DNA from: an uncultured Halomonas sp.
GTDB taxonomy: Bacteria; Pseudomonadota; Gammaproteobacteria; Pseudomonadales; Halomonadaceae
Reading direction: 5' to 3'
DNA: 64,000 nt
NCBI RefSeq assembly: GCF_947490095.1
Contig: NZ_CANLFS010000001.1
Coordinates: 186,001 to 250,000 of the forward strand
A model generated the notes under the pieces. The model did not search any database and was not told the DNA's origin. It saw nothing but the letters and a program-made list of their open reading frames with translations. Of the stretch, positions 59,527-64,000 are shown in pieces. Position 1 is the first letter of the stretch, and every line of letters starts with the position of its first letter. A program made the translations under genes and the position numbers.

Positions 59527-61512
59527 CTATGGCAGTTGACGCAGCGTCTCGGCCAGGGCCTCCCGGCGGGACTCGCGCTCGGCCTCGACGGCCTCACGCC
59601 GCTCCTCCAGCGTCGCGATCGCCTCCTCTTCGCTCTCGAGGTCGCCGAGGTAGCGCTGGCCCAGATCGTTGTCGGTGCCCACCGCCGCCAGATTGTCGCG
59701 AATGCGCGCCTGGCGTTCGACGGCTCGCGCGATCCCCTCCTCGATGCCCTCGAGTTCGCGCTCCACCTCGGCCAGCGCACGGCGACGCTCCAGCAGTGCT
59801 TCCAGCTGCCCGGCGGTGTCGTCATCGGCGGCCTCTCGCCAGTCGATAAGCTGATTCATGCCGGCATCCGCCAGGGCGACGCTCTGGCGGCGGGTCCGGG
59901 TCTCACGGGCCACGACCTCGCCGCTCTCGCCCGGTGCCAGGGTCAGCTCCAGGCGGTGATGGCCAGCCGTGCTCTCCACCAGCGCCTCGGAGGCGAACGC
60001 CCAGCCGTCGCGGCGTGGATGCTCGACCAGGACGTCGCGGGCCTCCCGGGCATCGTTCTCCACCGCGTAGCGCGTCACCCGACGCGACCGGTGAGTGATA
60101 CGCAGGACCCCGTCGACGATCACCATGCGCTCGACTCGCTCCTCGGGGTGTGAGCTCTCGGCGACCCGCACCTTGCGGTCGGCGGCGAAGCTGGCCAGGC
60201 GCGACTCCCCGGCGGGAATGCCCGGCAGGTTGACGTCACCCACATGGCCCACGCCGGCGTCATAGACGGTCACCAGGCCCGGAGGCAACCAGGCATCGGT
60301 ATCATTTTCCAGGCGCACCGCCGCCACCGGATGACGCTCACCGCGCTCGGGCTGGTACAGGGATACGCGCCGCGCCGGCACGGACGCATCGATATAGGGC
60401 AGCGAGAGGGTGCGCCCCGCGGCGAGGTCCACCGAGTCAGGGAGCTGCCAGGTGGCCGCCGTGGCGCTCTCGACCACCTCGGGACGCGCGGCCGGAGGAG
60501 CCGCCGCCATGCCCTGGCTCCGGCTCCGCGCGGCGTCGCTATAGGCCACCATGGATTCGGCCTTGAGGCCGCGCAGTTCCATGCTGCCCCCATCCGGCCG
60601 CACCGGTGCGGTGCTGTCGGCACTCACCGGCACCTCGGGGCGCGTTGGCCAGTAACGCTCCAGCAGCCGCTGGGTCAGGGTGACCGGCGCCCCGCTGGAG
60701 AGGGTCAGCGCCACGTCGCTCCAATCGCTGCCGCTGGCATTTTCCACCACCGACCAGGCCTGCAGGCGGGCCTCGCCATCGGCCTCGAGCATCAGCCGAT
60801 AGGCGCTCTTCCAGACCGGTGCCGCCACCACATAGGTGAGCGACACGTCACGCTCGCCTTCGCCATCGAGCGCGATGGCGATGCGACGCATCTCGTCGGT
60901 ACGGGCGCGACCGCTGACCTCGGCGGCCTCGGCCAGGCGCTCACGCAGGGCGGGGTCCAGCACCTCCAGGCGCGCATCATCGCCCAGGCGCAGGGTGGCC
61001 ACGCCCCCCTCTTCATCGAGCAATGACAGGGTTGATGCGCCATGCCCCTGCCCCTCCGGGTCGGCGTCATGCTCCGCGACACCCAGCAGCAGGCCTTCGA
61101 GACGCTGCCCCCCTGAGCTGACCCTTACCCGAACGCCCTGCAGGGTATCGGCCAGGCGGGCCACCGATCCCAGGTCCTCGGGGCCAAAGGGCAGCCGACG
61201 GTAGGTCTCCTCCAGCGTCGCCAGGCCATCCAGGCTGAGTCCCTGGATGCGCCCCGAGGGGTCATGCACCACCAGGCTCTTGAGCACGTCATCGACCTGC
61301 TCCAGAGGCACCTCCAGATAGAGGGTGCCATCGCCATCGAGGGAGGCGCTGCGCTGCACTTCGGCAAGCCCCCCGGAGGAGAGCGTGACGGCGTCGACCG
61401 GCAGCTCGGCGGCCAATACCGAGCCCACCGGCCATGCCACGGCGAGTGCGATGGCGATACGACCCCGGCCATGGCGGCGGCCCCGCTGAGGTATTGCGTC
61501 CCTGACTGACAT
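59527..61512 (-). CDS. DUF4139 secreted protein
   Basis: 661 aa, with AAGGAG 5 nt before ATG. N-terminal signal peptide (about 19-35, IAIALAVAWPVGSVLAAELP), so periplasmic or outer-membrane associated. The middle and C-terminal part (VSLTYVVAAPVWKSAYRLML, then VALTLSSGAP and PGIPAGESRLASFAADRKVR) is DUF4139. The end is a coiled coil (ALLERRRALAEVERELEGIE onward). Function unknown. Not in an obvious operon: 30 bp downstream of cydC on the same strand, so it could be cotranscribed. Confidence 0.88.
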   Translation of the reverse strand: MSVRDAIPQRGRRHGRGRIAIALAVAWPVGSVLAAELPVDAVTLSSGGLAEVQRSASLDGDGTLYLEVPLEQVDDVLKSLVVHDPSGRIQGLSLDGLATLEETYRRLPFGPEDLGSVARLADTLQGVRVRVSSGGQRLEGLLLGVAEHDADPEGQGHGASTLSLLDEEGGVATLRLGDDARLEVLDPALRERLAEAAEVSGRARTDEMRRIAIALDGEGERDVSLTYVVAAPVWKSAYRLMLEADGEARLQAWSVVENASGSDWSDVALTLSSGAPVTLTQRLLERYWPTRPEVPVSADSTAPVRPDGGSMELRGLKAESMVAYSDAARSRSQGMAAAPPAARPEVVESATAATWQLPDSVDLAAGRTLSLPYIDASVPARRVSLYQPERGERHPVAAVRLENDTDAWLPPGLVTVYDAGVGHVGDVNLPGIPAGESRLASFAADRKVRVAESSHPEERVERMVIVDGVLRITHRSRRVTRYAVENDAREARDVLVEHPRRDGWAFASEALVESTAGHHRLELTLAPGESGEVVARETRTRRQSVALADAGMNQLIDWREAADDDTAGQLEALLERRRALAEVERELEGIEEGIARAVERQARIRDNLAAVGTDNDLGQRYLGDLESEEEAIATLEERREAVEAERESRREALAETLRQLP

Positions 61513-61542
61513 GATGGCTCCTTGAGAAGAGTGAAAGCGGGC

Positions 61543-63288
61543 CTAGGTGTTGAGTCCCGAGATATCATCGTCCAACCGGCCTTCGACCAGCGTCAGGCGA
61601 TAATCGATCCCCGGCGGGTCGAAATTTCCGCCGTCCAGCTGGTGTACCAGGAAGAGCGTGGAGCGCCCCTTCAGCCAGGCATCCAGGCGCGGTCGCAGCT
61701 TCGCCACGGTGGCGGCGTCGAGGCCCGCGAAGGGTTCGTCGAGCAGCACCAGGTCGGGGTCCAGCAGGTGGAGTCGCGCCAGCGCCAGGCGCCGGGCCTG
61801 CCCGCCCGAGAGCCGCCGGCCGCCCTCGCCGACTCGCGTCGCGAGGCCTCCGGGCAATGCCCGGGCCCAATCGGCGAGTTCCACCCAGGCCAACGCCGCC
61901 CATAGCGCGTCCTCCTCCGCCTCGGGACGGGCCAGGCGCAGGTTGGCGGCCAGGCTGTCATCGAGGAGGTCGATATGCTGGGTCAGCGCCGCCACGCGCC
62001 GGCGAAGCGACGCCTCGGGCCAGTCAGCCAGGGCCATGCCCCCCAGCGATATCTCGCCACGGCCAGGCGCGAGCTGGCGCAACAACAGCCCCGCCACGCT
62101 GGACTTCCCCGCCCCCGAGGCGCCGGCGAGCGCCAGGCGCTCGCCGGCGGCGAGCCGCAGCGAGAGCCCATCCAGGGCCGCCATCGGCGCCTGGGGATAG
62201 TGCAACGAGACATTCTCGAGGCGCACCGCAAGCGCGCCGGGAGCCGCGGCCCGGTCCTGGGCCGCCGGTGCGTCCTGGCGCACGCCCTCACGCAGCCCGT
62301 TGAGTCGCTGCGCCGCCCCCCGGGTGGCGCCCAGCCAGGTGAAGGCCGCGGGCAGGCCGACCAGCGCCTCGTTCATGGCCAGCACCGCCAGGGGCATCAT
62401 CACCACCAGGGGGCCGGAGAGCAGGCCGGCCTGCCAGGCCGAGGCGGCGAGCCAGAGCGCCGTGAGGGCCGTGGCCCCCACCAGCAGCGTGACCGCGGCA
62501 TTGCCCAGCGCCACCCAGGTGCCGAGCCGTCGCTGGTCCCGATAGAGCTCCGCCTCGAGTGCCTCGATGCCCCGGCGATGGTGCTCGAGCGCCCCGTATG
62601 CCTCCAGCTCCGCCATGCCCTGCAGCTGTTCTACCACTCGTCCCCGCAGGGCCTCACGGAGGCCGACCTGGCGGCGGCTGACGGCCATTCCCAGGCACGC
62701 CTGGCCGACCACCAGCCATCCCCAGCCGGCCAGCAGCAGTCCGCCCACGGCGAGCCCCGCCACCGGCGCCCACAGGGCGAGGAAGCCGGCGAGCCCGATG
62801 ATCGCCAGCAGCGCCACGCCGGCCGGGGCCAGCAGCCGCAGGAAGAGGCTATCCAGGGTGTCGATATCGGCGGTCAAGCGATTGAGCCAGTCGCTGGCTC
62901 GCCGGGCCCTCAGGGTGTGGGCGTCGAGGCCGGCGATGACCCCGAACAGCCGTCCGCGCAGGTCGGCGAGCAGGCGCAGGACGGTGTCGTGATTGTAGAG
63001 GCGCTCCAGGTATCGCGCCACGGTCCGCGTTACCGCAAAGGCGCGGATGCCGCCCCCCGGCAGGTAGATCCCCAACCGCGCCGACACGCCGGCGGCCAGG
63101 AGGATGCCGGTGAGGCCCGTGGCGGTAATGAACCAGCCGGACAGCGCCAGCAGGCCGATGGCCGACACCAGCGTCAGTGCCATCAACCCGACACCGCCGG
63201 CCAGGCGGCCCCGGCGTCGGGCCAGCAGGCTCAGCCAGGGGGCCAGCTCGCCCCACAGGCCACGGGATCGTTGCACGGGGTCGTTCAT
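61543..63288 (-). CDS. cydC: Thiol reductant ABC exporter subunit CydC
   Basis: 581 aa, fused membrane and ATPase domains. Six helices in the N-terminal 310 residues (SAIGLLALSGWFITATGLTG type). ATPase: Walker A AGASGAGKSSVAGLLL, signature RLSGGQARRLALARLHLL, Walker B LVLLDEPFAGLD. With CydD exports glutathione/cysteine, needed for cytochrome bd and c maturation. Its ATG overlaps the cydD stop. Confidence 0.95.
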   Translation of the reverse strand: MNDPVQRSRGLWGELAPWLSLLARRRGRLAGGVGLMALTLVSAIGLLALSGWFITATGLTGILLAAGVSARLGIYLPGGGIRAFAVTRTVARYLERLYNHDTVLRLLADLRGRLFGVIAGLDAHTLRARRASDWLNRLTADIDTLDSLFLRLLAPAGVALLAIIGLAGFLALWAPVAGLAVGGLLLAGWGWLVVGQACLGMAVSRRQVGLREALRGRVVEQLQGMAELEAYGALEHHRRGIEALEAELYRDQRRLGTWVALGNAAVTLLVGATALTALWLAASAWQAGLLSGPLVVMMPLAVLAMNEALVGLPAAFTWLGATRGAAQRLNGLREGVRQDAPAAQDRAAAPGALAVRLENVSLHYPQAPMAALDGLSLRLAAGERLALAGASGAGKSSVAGLLLRQLAPGRGEISLGGMALADWPEASLRRRVAALTQHIDLLDDSLAANLRLARPEAEEDALWAALAWVELADWARALPGGLATRVGEGGRRLSGGQARRLALARLHLLDPDLVLLDEPFAGLDAATVAKLRPRLDAWLKGRSTLFLVHQLDGGNFDPPGIDYRLTLVEGRLDDDISGLNT

Positions 63289-64000
63289 GGGAGCGGCTCT
63301 CCTCGGGGGTCGAGCCTCAGACGCCGGTCGGCCAACGCCATCAGCGCCGGGTGATGGGTCGCGATCACCAGGCAGCGCCCTTCCCGGGCCAGCCCGCCTA
63401 GTCGGTCGATGATATCCGCCTCCGTCTCGGCATCCAGGCTCGCCGTGGGTTCATCCAGCAGCACCAGCGGCGCCGGCGACAGGAAGACGCGCGCGAGGGC
63501 CAGGCGTTGGGCCTGGCCCCCGGAGAGCCCGCCGCCGCGCTCGCCCAGGGGCGTATCGAGGCCCCGGGGCAAGCGTGACAGCAGCGTCCCCAGGCCGGCA
63601 CGCTCGAGGGCTCGAGTCATGGCGTCTCTGTCTGCCTCGGGAGCGGCCAGGTGCAGGTTATCCGCCAGGCTGCCCTGCACCAGCAGCGGTCGCTGATCCA
63701 TCCAGGCCACGCGCAGCCCGGGGGCCGTGCGCCGCCGCCCCTGACCGGGCCCCAGGAACCCCGCCAGCAGCTGCAGCAGCGTGGACTTCCCCCCGCCCGA
63801 AGGCGCGGTCACCGCCACCACCTCGCCGGGCACCAGGGTCAGGTCGAGGGGGCCCAGCACCCGGCCGCGCTCCGGATAGCTCACCGTGGCGGCCTCGAGC
63901 CTGACCAGCTCGCCCGCGGCACAGGCCGGCCCCGCCCGCTCGGCGCCGCTACCGCGCAGCTCCTCGGCGCTCTCCGCGAGCAACACGACCAGCCCGTCCG
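63285..64000 (-). CDS. cydD: Thiol reductant ABC exporter subunit CydD (5' part beyond window)
   Basis: Only the C-terminal ATPase domain is in the window, about 238 codons: Walker A VTAPSGGGKSTLLQLLAGFL, signature GGGLSGGQAQRLALARVFLS, Walker B LVLLDEPTASLDAETEADII and the switch His in VIATHHPALMAL. The frame is open to position 64000. Order cydD-cydC with a 4-bp overlap is standard. Confidence 0.92.
   Translation of the reverse strand, partial: DGLVVLLAESAEELRGSGAERAGPACAAGELVRLEAATVSYPERGRVLGPLDLTLVPGEVVAVTAPSGGGKSTLLQLLAGFLGPGQGRRRTAPGLRVAWMDQRPLLVQGSLADNLHLAAPEADRDAMTRALERAGLGTLLSRLPRGLDTPLGERGGGLSGGQAQRLALARVFLSPAPLVLLDEPTASLDAETEADIIDRLGGLAREGRCLVIATHHPALMALADRRLRLDPRGEPLP

Overview
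The window looks like chromosomal DNA of a GC-rich, aerobic gammaproteobacterium of the Halomonas (Halomonadaceae) type. This is inferred from protein similarity remembered by family: acidic proteins, an infC-rpmI-rplT-pheST-ihfA block, a Pseudomonas/Halomonas-style cox operon, TRAP transporters and rluF. No database search was possible. Almost the whole window is densely packed, intact core and metabolic genes. No insertion sequence, prophage, CRISPR array or rRNA was seen. There is one tRNA (Pro, anticodon GGG).

Layout. 1-5220: an AGCS Na+/amino-acid symporter (cut by the window start) diverges from gcvH-gcvP (glycine cleavage). 5242-9009: a LysR regulator diverges from ppnN (nucleotide 5'-monophosphate nucleosidase); then a YqcA-like flavodoxin with a small membrane protein, and a DUF2788 protein. 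9098-16251: the minus-strand translation block thrS-infC-rpmI-rplT-pheS-pheT-ihfA. 16518-17896: an OmpA-type lipoprotein and a DUF2489 protein. 18024-26413: a complete cytochrome aa3 module on the minus strand (DUF2970, ctaC with fused cytochrome c, ctaD, cox11, subunit III, SURF1, an assembly-like protein, ctaA, cyoE), with one tiny gene (DUF2909) on the other strand. 26552-28025: a small helical protein and lrgAB-like genes. 28235-28311: tRNA-Pro, followed by a short, less GC-rich, poorly recognisable stretch with two tiny overlapping ORFs, then three hypothetical genes including a DUF4236 protein.

31199-37707 is the most unusual locus: a four-gene, translationally coupled SMC-type system (SMC ATPase, MukE-like, MukF-like, Toprim protein) that fits the Wadjet/MksBEFG plasmid-defence family but runs in the order C-B-A-D instead of A-B-C-D. 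37885-44355: a TRAP transporter (dctPQM), a LysR regulator, an FAD-linked 2-hydroxyacid-type dehydrogenase and a second, orphan DctP closely related to the first; these probably form one carboxylate-uptake and oxidation unit. 44461-49562: a lipoprotein, a DUF938 methyltransferase, rluF with a long basic tail, a YchJ-family protein and hrpB.

49571-59443 is a purine catabolism/salvage regulon: a RutR-like TetR regulator, xdhABC, guanine deaminase, an AzgA-type purine permease and an adenine-deaminase-like enzyme. Three palindromes of the RutR type (consensus close to TTGACCANNTGGTCAA) sit in front of xdhA and the permease gene, and tie the regulon together. The window ends with a DUF4139 protein and cydC-cydD (cydD cut by the window end).

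A recurrent sequence peculiarity is short tandem repeats that start at, or within about 20 nt of, a stop codon (gcvP, ppnN, infC, the 188-aa cox gene, the YchJ gene, and in other forms coxC and xdhC). In five cases the unit length is 1 modulo 3 and the unit carries a stop codon, so extra stops fall in other reading frames.
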